Of a stretch of 64,000 nucleotides of DNA, positions 34,700 to 45,775 are shown piece after piece. Positions within the stretch are counted from its first letter, which is position 1. Each line of letters begins with the position of its first letter. The notes under the pieces are model-generated. The model did not search any database, was not told where the DNA came from, and was given only the letters and a program-made list of their open reading frames with translations. The stretch is taken from contig NC_065919.1 of assembly GCF_024586455.1 (NCBI RefSeq), positions 18,842,017 to 18,906,016 of the forward strand. The letters are read 5' to 3'. The stretch is from Bactrocera neohumeralis (lineage: Eukaryota; Arthropoda; Insecta; Diptera; Tephritidae). Position numbers and translations under genes: made by a program.

Positions 34700-35375
34700 T
34701 CCGATCAAGGGTTGAAATAGGAGAATGAGCGCACTTCTTTTATAGTAATCCATATTATGAAGATAGCTTCAAACTGACTGATTACAATTCCGTCTTCCGT
34801 CTCGCGTGAACTTCTACACATAACTCCATCCTCCATCAAAGCTCCGTCAAGATCGAGAAGGACCTCTTCAAGCCGTTCGATACCAAACGACACTTCAGAC
34901 AAGGCGATTCCCTATTGTGCGACTTCTTCAATCTGTTGCTGGAGACAATAAATCGAGCTGCAGAGCTGAATCGAGCAAGTACTATCTTCTTTAATTATAA
35001 GCCTCAATAACCGCACCGTTAGTTCCACTTTTTTACTTAATGGAGAAAGAAGCGAAGCAAATGGATTTAGTTGTCAACGAGGCCAAGTTCAGCAAATTAA
35101 GAGACAGCGGCTGAGCTGGCTAAGTCATGTCGTCCGAATGGATGAAAACGTTCCAGCTCTGAAAGTATTCGACGCAGTACCCGTTGAGAAGCAGAGAAAG
35201 AGGAAGATCTCTACTCCGTTGGAAAGACCAGGTGGAGAAGGACCTGGCTTCACTTGGAATCTTAAAATGGCACCATATAGCGAAAAGGAAGAACGACTGG
35301 CGCGTTGTTGAAAACTGGGCTATAACCGCTTAAGCGATGCTTTGTCAGTAAAGAAGAAGAAGATATGTGAACATT
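34700..35375 (+). mobile_element. RTE-like LINE 3' portion (copy B)
   Basis: Near-identical counterpart of 31800-32430, with the same internal deletion and the same AAGAAGAAGA tail. It therefore predates the split of the two copies. Confidence 0.75.
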
Positions 35376-35580
35376 CGCTTTGTTCGCCCGATTAGTTAAA
35401 TGCGATGCTTCTTAAAGCCAAAATATACTGAGAGGTTCCAGATAATCCTTAGTGCGGCAAACTCTATATGTGTAAGGTTTCAGTTTTTGCTTTAACTGAA
35501 ACCTAAAGTCAAGTACATCAATTAGAAATCTGTTGGTTGAAACAGTCATATAAACCCATCAGTTTTTTTGGCGACGGATA

Positions 35581-36828
35581 TTAACCCATTTACAACCATT
35601 GTACTCGCTTGCGTACAGAAAATCAGTCAAGTTTAGGCATGTGGCGTAACTCAATGCTAAGTATTTGCACACAAATTTTTGATCATATGCGTAGTTTTAT
35701 TCCTAGAAACAACAAAAAAAATACATTCGCTTTACGCGAATTCATAACGGCACTTTTTGTGGCGTCAACTTCTGTGCGGTTTTTTCATATTGTGTGATTT
35801 TGTGTCTTTAGTCATTATTTTGCTGTTGATGAGTTATTATCTGTGAATTTTTAGTTTTAAAATTGTGTGTTGTGTGAGATAAGACTAAAGAGATCAATTT
35901 TACAAAAAAAAACCCATTTGAAAAACCTATTCTTATTTGAGGTATGTGCCTTTTAAAAGTTGTGTACCCGCTTAGGTACAATGGCAAAATGTGTAGGTGA
36001 AATAAAAAATTGTATCTTTTGGTTAGGATGGCTATTTCCACTTCGTGTTTTTATGGAAAGAGATATAAACAACTTTCACAGGCTTTAGCTGACATCGCGG
36101 ATGATGATGAGGCAGATGACGTCGATATCGTTATGATTCCTCCTGTTGTCGATGTCAATACTGACGAAGAGGAAGGTGATGAAGATAACATAAATGAAAT
36201 AAACTTGCCTGGCGACGTTGCTGGATGCGTTGAAGTATTCAATAACAGCATAAACTTTGACAGCGAAGATGAAATACCGCTTGCCCAGCTACAAAGAATG
36301 GGTGCTGAAATACGTTCTGTAAGCCCTATTTGGAACAACGAAGCATGCAACTTGACAATGGATTCGACTACTATATATATAGAAAAATGAAAATGGATTT
36401 GGATGGTAGAAGTCCCGTTGACGTATTTGAGACACTGTTTGATAAAGCCGTAGGAGCAACGAGAGAAAATAGAACTAAAAAATGTCCTTTGAATCCAAAA
36501 AAATATTTCCAAAAACAAGCAAGAGGATATTTCAAGATCAAATACGACCACAATAATAAAATATTATCTGCCATAAACGAATCAGGTGGATTTGCGAGCT
36601 ATGTGGTACTGCTTTGTGCGTGGAACGCGACTGTTTTAAAATAGCCCACTCATAAATATTTTATACACTTTTGACCATTGTACTCGTGTGGGTACAGCAA
36701 AATTTTCGTATACGTAAGAAAAAAAAAAAAAAAAATTTTTTGTTCATCTCTGCGATGGTATAAATCAATAAAAAACTGAAAATTTTAAATAAACTTATTT
36801 TTTGACTCCTTGGTTGTAAATGGGTTAA
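35581..36828 (+). mobile_element. piggyBac-like element, internally deleted, with TTAA target site
   Basis: 1,248 bases from TTAA to TTAA. The ends read TTAACCCATTTACAACCA (35581-35598) and its complement (36811-36828). The frame at 36010-36390 has an acidic N-terminal region (ADIADDDEADDVDIV, DEEEGDEDN, SEDEIPLAQLQ) as in piggyBac transposases. The frame at 36330-36644 holds two later fragments, GRSPVDVFETLFDK and NRTKKCPLNPKKYFQKQARG, so most of the catalytic domain is gone. GTAC-containing subterminal motifs (TTGTACTCGCTTGCGTACAG) occur near 35598, near 35965 (inverted) and near 36676. The matching position in copy A, at 32667-32671, is an empty TTAA. Confidence 0.9.
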
Positions 36829-36848
36829 GAGAATAATATACTATTCAT

Positions 36849-37740
36849 TAGAGTGATTAAAAAAAAAAATTTTTTTTTCGTTTGGTACTCGGAAAAATAG
36901 GTTCCTAGACACCTCTAAGAAAGCTTCTCCAAACATGAGTTTTTAATTGTAACGGGAAGGTCCTCCTACATACAGTTTTCTATTTTTTCTTATTATAAGA
37001 TAGAAAAATTTATATCTCGCTTCCAACTACTTAAAAAAATATATTGTTCCTTAGATTTTGTAGGAAATTAAATGCTCTACAAAAAAGGTCTATTAAGATT
37101 TTTTCGTAAACCCAAACGTTTAAAAGATATTAACAATTAAAGTTTGATTATTTTTGGGACAATTTTTTATTTCTAATGATATAACTCAATGAAAAAAAAT
37201 TATTATGAATGATGAAACTCATAATTTTGTAGGAAATTTACAGCTCTATAAAAATGGTCTCTTATGATTTTTCGATTAAGTTAAGCGTTTACGAGATATT
37301 CATCGTCAAACATCAATGCATATTAGGGTGGATCAAAAAAAAAATTTTTTTTTCGTTTGGTACTCTGAAAAATAGGTTCCCAGACACCTCTAAGAAAGCC
37401 CTTCCAAAAGTCTATTCATAATAATTTTTTTTTCATTGAGTTATAAAATTCATAAGAAATAAAAAATTTTCCCAAAAATAAACAAACTTTAACTGTTAAT
37501 ATCTTTTAAACGTTTGGGTTTACGAAAAAATCATACCTTTTTTGTAGAGCATTCAATTTCCTACAAAATCTAAGGAACAATATATTTTTTCAAGTAGTTG
37601 GAAGCGAGATATAAATTTTTCTATCAGATAATAAGAAAAAATAGAAAACTGTTTGTAGGAGGATCTTCCCGTTACAATTAAAAACTCATGTTTGGAGAGG
37701 CTTTCTTAGAGGTGTCTAGGAACCTAATTTTCCGAGTACC
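36849..37740. mobile_element. Foldback element with 330-bp inverted arms
   Basis: The arms 36881-37210 and 37414-37743 are reverse complements with few mismatches, around a spacer of about 203 bases. The spacer contains a partial direct copy of the arm start (37322-37410, TTCGTTTGGTACTC then ACACCTCTAAGAAAGC). A shorter internal repeat also exists (about 37060-37140 against 37225-37310). The segment is absent from copy A, where 15 unrelated bases (32691-32705) lie between the same flanks. No coding sequence. Confidence 0.82.
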
Positions 37741-39497
37741 AAAGTGCCACTTTAAAATCACTTTGTCTACTGAGAAAAGTCTTGGAGGATGAAAGCTGAA
37801 CATGTGCCAAGATTTGGGCACCATAAAATACAAAAAATTATACTCGTCTAATTTTTGTCCTCCGAAAGCTTTATATTATATGTGAATATGATGCTTCTTC
37901 AAGGCGCAATATATTTGGAGCTTCCAGCTTGTCCTTAGAGAGGCAAACTCTGTGCATGAAAGGTTTCAGTTTTCATATCTAACGCACCAAATTCTCTTAT
38001 GATATATAAATATGAAAAGAAAAGTGTATTGTTGATACTTTTGATCAACATGCGATCAGCTCGAAATCAGCTTGCTCAAGGAGAAGAGCCTGAGTGGATG
38101 TAAACTGAAGATACATCAATATCAAACCACCATCAACACACAAAATATTGTACTTGTCTATTTTGGGTCTTTAGAAAGCTGCATATTTCATAGTGCTTAG
38201 CATCTCAGTGGGTCCGCAAGCATATTTGTAAGTTCTATAACGGATCTTCTTTCAAAATATGCTTCTCACACTAAGCCTCGAACAAGCCTTGGAATTCCGC
38301 TCAGCAACGCATGCATATCAACGCAGAGGCATATAAGTATAAGAATCTATATTATAAAATATATTATATGTAAGTTTGTAACTATGTTTGTATGTATGTG
38401 TATAAGTACAACGGTTGCTTATTGAAAGCAAAAAGAATGGCAGCAGAAGAAGAATCATAAAGGCATCAACAGTTTATCTCGAAGCATGCAAAGTAAATGA
38501 GGTTGGCGGCGGGTTAAGCACGCGGCTGCATTCAAGCGAAAACTTCTGCGCACACATGCAAACTTAAACAAATACTACTACACACATGCATGACACTACC
38601 ACTGTATATATGCATATGTGTGTGTGTGTGTGTATGTATGTGTTTGCTGGCTTATAACATGAAAAGTGAAATTCATTATTAGAAAAGTTGCACATTTTTT
38701 TCGTTTAAGTTAAATAAATAAATTCTCACTTGTGGTTTCTTTTTAATTCTCCCGTTCGTTCGTTCGTTCTTTTTTCGTTCTTCCTTTATTCCGCTTTTGT
38801 TGTTTTTCTTTCGCTTTTGCACAAATGACCTACTTTCAATGCAGAAGCGGGACAAACACACCGACCACCATGCATCCACGCACACACACATACATACGGC
38901 TGATTCTCCGTTATAACTGCAACATTTGTTCGAATGATTCTGCGGCGCGCGGCCACTTGGCGTTCGGGGCGCGTCTCCCGTGCGCATTTGGCTGGCGTAC
39001 GCGTGCAGCTGGAAAATTTCTATTGTTGCTAAAGTGTGTGAATTTGCTGCTGGCTCTCTCGTTGTTCTTGTTGTATGTTGTTTTTAGTCTACAACAAAAA
39101 CAAAACCGTCACGTTTGCAGAAAATTGCAATAAGCGAGTTCTTTTGTTATTTATAGCTGATTTTAATAAAACTGTTTGCCAGTTATTTATTGTATGTCTC
39201 CCCATGTGTGTGCGTGTATGTATGTGTGTTTATGTGTAATGCGCTGAGCGATTGCGTTAACCTAATTTCTAGCATCTTGCTCCTCCGTTCAGGCTCTTTG
39301 ATGCTGTTGGCGCGCAGGATTGGCAAGTGTCAAGGTGAGTTTAACGGCTCAGGTGTGTTTATGTGTTTGTTTGTATGCATATACATATCTACATATATTG
39401 AAACGGTGGTAGTCAATTGGCTTCTCACTAAGTTGAGGCGTTTGTGGTATTATTAAAATAAGCCGCTTTGGTGGTTGCGCCAATATAAACATTCAGA

Positions 39498-39935
39498 ATG
39501 TTGGAAAAGGTTTTCGGTGATAATTTTTTGTCGCGAGCAAGGGTTTTTGATTGGTACAAATTACTCAAAGAGGGTCGAGAACGTGTTGAGGACGAACCAT
39601 GTCCAGGACGGCCATCAATGTCAACTGATGACCAGCACGTCAATAAAGTGGTGCTCGAGAATCGACGATTAACAGTCAGAGATCTTACTGCCAACGTTGG
39701 AATATCGGGAGGATCGGTGAAAACCATTTCGAAAGATTATTTGGGCCTAAGCAAAGTGAAGGCACGATTGGTTCCAAAATCACTTTTTTTTTTGAAAACT
39801 GCGTCGCGCTAACGTCAGCGAAACAATGCTTTCCGACTACCAGGATGTCATGAAACGTATTATTACTGGCTATGAGTCTTGGATCTATGCTTACGACCCG
39901 GAACAGACGGGAATCAGCGGCGAACTCAGAGGGGG
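39498..39935 (+). mobile_element. Mariner transposase N-terminal half
   Basis: Opens with MLEKVFGDNFLSRARVFDWY, then EDEPCPGRPS, then VLENRRLTVRDLTANVGIS (both helix-turn-helix motifs), VPKSLFFLKTASR, and after a frameshift MLSDYQDVMKRIITGYESW, where DET of the first catalytic motif reads YES. It is interrupted by a LINE at 39942. Same family as 9431-10185. Confidence 0.85.
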
Positions 39936-39941
39936 ATATTC

Positions 39942-40437
39942 TTCTTCTTCTTAATTGGCGTATACACCGCTTACGCGATTATAGCCGAGTCAACAACGGC
40001 GCGCCAGTCGCTTCTTCTGTTCGCTACGTGGCGCCAATTGGATATTCCAAGCGTAGCCAGGTCCTTCTCCACCTGGTCCTTCCAACGGAGTGGCGGTCTT
40101 CCTCTTCCTCTGCTTCCTCCGGCGGGTACTGCGTCGAATACTTTCAGAGCTGGAGTGTTTTCGTCCATCCGGACAACATGACCTAGCCAGCGTAGCCGCT
40201 GTCTTTTAATTCGCTGAACTATGTCAATGTCGTCGTATATCTCGTACAGCTCATCGTTCCATCGAATGCGATATTCGCCGTGACCATAAATCTTTCGCAG
40301 AACCTTTCTCTCGAAAGCTCGTAACGTCGACTCATCGGTTGCTTTCATCGGCCAAGCCTCTGCACCATATAGCAGGACGGGAATTATGAGTGACTTATAG
40401 AGTTTGGCTTTTGTTCTTCGAGAGAGGACTTTACTTT
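39942..40437 (-). mobile_element. 5'-truncated RTE-like LINE insertion with target-site duplication
   Basis: About 496 bases, minus strand, flanked by the 14-base direct repeat AGAGGGGGATATTC (39928-39941 and 40438-40451). The tail on the minus strand is GAAGAAGAA. The frame encodes AFERKVLRKIYGHGEYRIRW, then QRLRWLGHVVRMDENTPALK and GRGRPPLRWKDQVEKDLA. It is open and little decayed, so this looks like a relatively recent, non-autonomous 3' copy inserted into the mariner relic. Confidence 0.92.
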
Positions 40438-40499
40438 AGAGGGGGATATTCAGATACGAAAAAAAAGCGGCAGAACCGAAAGTTGACGAAGAAAACAAG

Positions 40500-41085
40500 G
40501 AACGACAAACAAAACGCAAAAACGAAAAAGAATTCTACAGGGTCTCAGTGTACATTCCTCTTTTAGATACAATCGGCGAAGATTTGAAGATGCACTTTAC
40601 TAGGGACGTATTGGATGGATTTCAACTCAGTTGGCTGCTTCCAGAAAAGGTATGTGCTTTGAAAACCAAAAAAATGGAAAATCTTATTGACTTATTGATA
40701 GATAGATTCAGAGGCTTTTTGGATAATGACAACGTCGTACGACGTTTGAAGCTCTAAGGTGAACTTGATCACTGGCAGTGCCATTAGGGGCAGAAACAAA
40801 AGTCAAAAGGCAACAAGTTACTGACTATTGCATTGAAAACGTTGAAGAACTGCGATGAAGACCTATACCCCGTTATTCTTGTTATATTCTGCACACTTCC
40901 TGTGACGAATGCGAGCTCTAAATGCTCTTTTTCGACACTTCGCCGCATGAAAACGTGGCTGAGGACAAACATGCTCAAGATAGATTGATCGATCTGGCGT
41001 TGCAGCACACACAACATAACATTGAAGTCATTACAGAAGAAGTTCTCGTAAGATTCTCAAAACTTAGCCCCACATAGTTTTGCTT
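40500..41085 (+). mobile_element. hAT-superfamily transposase C-terminal fragment
   Basis: The frame at about 40530-40757 reads YRVSVYIPLLDTIGEDLKMH. After a stop, the frame continues with ILVIFCTLPVTNASSKCSFS and TLRRMKTWLRTNM, the hAT dimerisation motif of the type found next to ZMYM/THAP-like proteins (usual form TLPVTTATAERSFS-x-LRR-x-K-x-WLR). The element ends and 8-bp target duplication were not found. Confidence 0.75.
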
Positions 41086-41334
41086 TGAGAGATTTTTCTA
41101 TTCAACACACGAACTGACTACAGTATTAAACATTGCAATAACGTATGTCACCGGCACGTCTACTATTCATAATGTGTTTTTTCAATGTAGTAGGATGCAA
41201 TATTAGAAGGTCGATTTGAAATTTTTCCACCATCATATTAAACTGTATAAAAACTAAGATATTTAATGTAATAATCTTCATGTTTCAGGTAAATGTTTAT
41301 TTCCCCCCAAAAAACTATTTCTGGATCAGCACAC

Positions 41335-41745
41335 GGATCAATCGACCGAATATCGTGACAAAGGTGATCCGAAACCCAAAAAACCTCATCAAAGCTGGTC
41401 CAAAAGTTCTTCGATTATCGAGGTCGATCGGACCATTTGTATAAAGAGGTCGGAATTATAGGCTGACAACTCTTGGTTTTTACACCACGATAATACGCCG
41501 TCGAATACGGCATTGATTCTTCGTGAGTTTTTCGTCAAATTTCCAACACATATCGTGCCGCAACCATCGTATTCACCAAATTCAAAATTCAAACGACCGC
41601 TCCGGTTAAACCGTTTTCAGTCAATTGAAGACATTAAACGTTAATCTCTTCGCGCATTGAAGGCTATTCCGGAAATTGACTTTAGCAACTGTTTCGAGGA
41701 TTGCCAAAAACGTTGGATTACTCTCAGAGTTACTCGCGGCATTAT
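41335..41745 (+). mobile_element. Mariner transposase C-terminal half
   Basis: Reads EYRDKGDPKPKKPHQSWSK, then ADNSWFLHHDNTPSNTALIL (second catalytic aspartate present), REFFVKFPTHIVPQPSYSP and FQSIEDIKR. It is the C-terminal counterpart of 39498-39935; the two overlap slightly at the EYR-x-KGD region, so they may be separate insertions rather than one split element. Confidence 0.8.
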
Positions 41746-42530
41746 ATACTTATATAAAATAATGGAAAACATGCCAGTTTGTTGAGGTCTTCATAATTCT
41801 GCAATATTTTGAGCATTTTTAAAAGAAAAGAAATTCAAGCCAGGCAAGCTCTGGATATATACATATAACCACCATAAATTTTCTATTCGAGGTAAGTATA
41901 ATGTTAGCGAAATTTCATCCTCCTAGCTGCTTAACTGGTGAAGCTGCAAAGCTAAGTATCATATCTGAACGATCGGCTGCATGGGCGCTGGGTCTCATTT
42001 TTATCCGATCTATTACGTCTTTTGCTTAAAACGAGGAATTATTTTCTCAAGCCCATATCTGAAGAACCGCTTGCATGGATGGCATAGCTTACAGTTTCTA
42101 GATGATTGCACCAGACCGCACGTGGCCGCACTTAGATCTAATGTACTTAATTCCGGTTGCCATTAGCATCCTCCTTTACGTACCATCTTTCACATAAAAT
42201 AAAAATTTGACGCAGCTTCAAAAAAAATAATTTCCTAACACCAAACAATATTACTGAGGTCTTCATATAAGATAGCTCTTTCATCAATCAAGCTTGAGAA
42301 TTCGTAGCTTATGGTGCACTCGTTGAATTGAAGTCGTGCTCTAGCGAAGACAGCAACCGCGCGACAAAGAAATATTCTTATTAAAGTTTCAAACCTCAAT
42401 GAGAGCGCACAAAGTAATATTCATATTAAAGTTTCAAACCTCAAAGAGAGCTTTAAAAGAAAAAGCGCTGATCGCAAGTTGCCTACAAGAACAACCCAAA
42501 GCTGTATTCATTTACATTCACAGTGTATTA
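41746..42530. other. Unassigned, with a 46-bp tandem duplication
   Basis: AATATTCTTATTAAAGTTTC at 42371 recurs with one change at 42417, giving two imperfect 46-base units. Nothing else recognised. Confidence 0.5.
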
Positions 42531-43430
42531 TAGAATCAAACTGGTTTTGAGAGCAGCGTCGAGAAAAGCACTTTGCACGCGTGACGATGCTGTCGCTTTA
42601 AAATAGTTGAAGGCGATCTTTTGTTTTCTACACGCTCGCTGGTGTTGGTGTAGACCGAGCGCATGCATGGACAAGCTGCCTATTAGCCAAGAAAATACAA
42701 AAGATCGCGGCTTACATGGGCGACGCGACTTGCGCTGAAAGTGAGGAAAGCAAACAAAAAAAAAAAAAATACACAAAACAACAATAGCAATGCGAGCATC
42801 GTCTCTGCTTTTGGAACTGGCCAAGTTTGTAAATTTTGCTGTGCTGAGCTCAGCGTTCAGGCGTTGCGATCAGTCTGCGATTGAACAGCGGTTCAGAAAC
42901 ACGCGCGTTTTCCAACTTAACTCGACAAAAAGCGACGGTGCAAGTGCAAAGCAATCGAAATTGTATGAGAACATTTTTTGTTTGTGAATTAGAATTTATA
43001 CTTTTTGTTTTTGTTTCGGCAAACAAGTGGCAAGTGGCAAGTGTATACAATTTATTGCAACAATTCATAGCTGGCCATAACGGCGCTTATATTTCGCTTT
43101 TGCTAACAAGCTGACGCATTTTCATTTCATGCTTCTGGGTGTTTTCCATACACACATACATACATGCATATACAAATTTATTGTGTTTATATATAGCTGT
43201 GTGTACACACTTTGTTGATGCCACTATTATTGCAACAGTTTGAAAACGAGTCGGACGTGTTTATTCGCTGATACGATTCTTTGAGCCAGCAGTGCGCATA
43301 TGTGCTAACAAACATATTTGGAAGCACCTGCACACGTACATACATAAGTACATATGTTTGTATGTGCTTGTTTATACATAAGATTTAAGCGCAACTCAGC
43401 GTGATTTCGTGAAATAGAGAGTTCATTTAA
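42531..43430 (+). promoter_or_regulatory. Possible transcription start and 5' leader
   Basis: A relatively GC-rich block (42790-42960) has a TCAGTC initiator-like sequence at 42870-42875, followed by a CGACAAAAAGCGACGGTGC stretch resembling fly 5' leaders. Short frames in it (65-98 residues) have no motifs. The assignment rests on composition only. Confidence 0.2.
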
Positions 43431-45775
43431 AGGTAAAATTCTAAAAAAAATCAAAATTTGAAGGAAAAATTTAAACAACAACAAGTATTAAATATCAAAT
43501 AGAAATAAAACAGCGAAAATTCCGAGAAAAAAATAACAAAAAAAAAATTTAGTTAATGAAAAAATTTAAAAAAAGCGAAAATTCGGAGAAAATTTAATAA
43601 AAAGATGTAAATTTTTAGTTAATTTTTTTAATTAATAAAAATGTTTCATGAAAAAAAAGTTTTAAAAAAATAATTAAAAATAGCACTTAGTAACTTTTCA
43701 TAAATTAGCAATAATTCGGAAAAAAAATAATAATTAATGATTAAAAAATATGTCTATTTCTCAACAAAAACTTATAGTTGCTAATAAAAATTATGAAAGC
43801 AAAATACAATATATTGAGTCGAAAGAAATTAAAAAAAAAAAAAATAAAAAGAAAAAAAAATTAAAAAATATAAAAATAACAAAAAAATTAAATTATAAAA
43901 ATGACTAAATTAATTAAATTTATTTGAGTTAATACTAACTACGGAAAAAATAATTAATATTACAAAAAAATGGAATAAAGTAAAATTTACTAAATTATTT
44001 AATTAATTAAATTTATTAAAATTAAAATTAATTAAAGCGACATATTTCGGAAAATAATTAAAAGAATAAATGCACTGAAAATTAAGATATATGTACATAT
44101 AGTTAAAAAATTAATATTTTTCAAAAAAAAAATTAATAGTTGCTATGTGTATATGAGAAGATATTGAGACGAAAATTTTTAAAAAATTAAAAAAAAACTA
44201 TATATTAAAAAAAATAACTAAATTAAATAAAATTAACTAAATTATTAAATTTATTATAATTAATAATAATTGAACCGATAAATTCAGAAAAATATTAAAA
44301 ATTACAACAAAAAAAATAAAATAAAATAAAAGTTATGAAATTATTAAATAAATTTATTATAATTAATATTGATTAAACCAAAAAATTCCGGAAAAAATTA
44401 ACAAAATAAATGCGCGGAAAATTAAGATAAAAAATATTTTAAAAAATTGTGTTTGTTAACCAAAAACCTTAACTAGACAGAAATTGTATTCAAATCAAAT
44501 AAATTAAATTAAATGAAAATTAATTAAATTTTATATAAAAATATTTGTTTTTTAATTATTTTGAAAACAGTTACTAATTAATCGATTAAAGTAAACGTCG
44601 TCTGCATTATTTAAAAAATAAAATAAAGTACTTTTAAAATTTTTTACAATTGAAATTAAGCTAATTACTAATTATTAAAATAAAGATATTTATTTTGAAA
44701 ACAATAATTTAATTAAAAAAGGGAACTGTAATAAGCTATGAATTGAAATTTTAATTTTTTAATTTTAAAATCATATTTCTTTTCATAATTGTTACATAAT
44801 GTTTTCAAATTTTATATGCTTAAATTAAACATATCTATTTAAATAATTAATAAGAAGAATAATTAATAAAACTGAGACCATAAATAAAAAATAATATAAT
44901 TAAATAAAAAAATTAATTTTTTCAACTTTAAAGTCACAATTTTTTAATATAATTGTAACATAAGTTTTTAAATTTTAAAATTAAATAAAAATAATAATAG
45001 TAATTAAATTAATTAAATAAAAATTAATAAAGTAAAATTATTATTATTTTTTAATTTTTAAATGACAACTTTTTAATCGTTATGTAAGTAATCGTTGTAT
45101 AACTTTTTTAATTTTTAAAATTAAATTAAATTGTTTAGTTAAATAATTAATATAATTAAACAAAAAATTATTATTTTTTTAATTTTTAAATATTAATTAT
45201 TTTACTTAACAATTTAATTTAATTAAATAAAAAATTATTATTTTTTAAATTTAAAAGTTAAGCCTTTGTAATATAATGGTAACATAACTTTCTCAAGTTT
45301 TAAAATTAAATCAAAAATTTTATTTAAATAGTTAGTATTATTAAATAATTTTTTTTTTTAATATTTTCAACTTTAAAATTTCAATTTTGTAATGTAATTG
45401 TAACATAAGTTTTTCAAATTTTTAAACTAAATAAAAAATTTTAATCAATTAATTAATAAAATTAAATCGTAAATTTTTTATTTTATTTTAAAATTAAAAC
45501 TTTGTAATATAGTAGAAAAATAACTATTTCAAATTTCAAAATTAAATTAAAAAATTGTAATTAAATAATTAATGAAATAAAATTTAAAAAAAAAACTTAA
45601 ATATTTTTAGTTTTAAAATCACAACTTTTTAATATAATTCTTACATAAATTTTTCAAATTTTAAAATTAAATTAAAAACAATTTATTTTAATAATTAATA
45701 AAATGAAATAAAAATGTCAATTAAATAATTAATAAAGTTTAATAAAAAACCAATTTTTTTTTAGATCATAAACCG
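43430..45775. repeat. Extremely AT-rich degenerate tandem-repeat block
   Basis: About 2.3 kb almost without G or C. Two repeat types are visible. In 43500-44440, units carry AATTCGGAAAA-like cores. From about 44720 to 45700, units carry TAATATAATTGTAACATAAG then TTTTTCAAATTTTAAAATTA, with cores near 44952, 45268, 45389, 45507 and 45640. Spacing in the last part is about 118-133 bases. No coding potential. Confidence 0.75.

Larger units (their letters stand above)
34645..39541. repeat. Duplicated segment, copy B
   Basis: Starts immediately after the gap at sequence matching 31739 and ends within the mariner frame at the same point at which copy A hits the gap. It is about 2.1 kb longer than copy A because of the piggyBac element (35581-36828) and the foldback element (36849-37740). 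Confidence 0.88.

Noticed and set aside
34482..34715. Frames spanning the N gap
   Set aside because: They are artefacts of reading through 100 ambiguous bases; only the mariner start before the gap is real.
35609..35797. 62-residue frame inside the piggyBac element
   Set aside because: It lies in the 5' non-coding part of the element and lacks transposase similarity.
39879..40186. Two overlapping plus-strand frames of 100 and 104 residues
   Set aside because: They are antisense shadows of the LINE coding frame at 39971-40348 on the minus strand.
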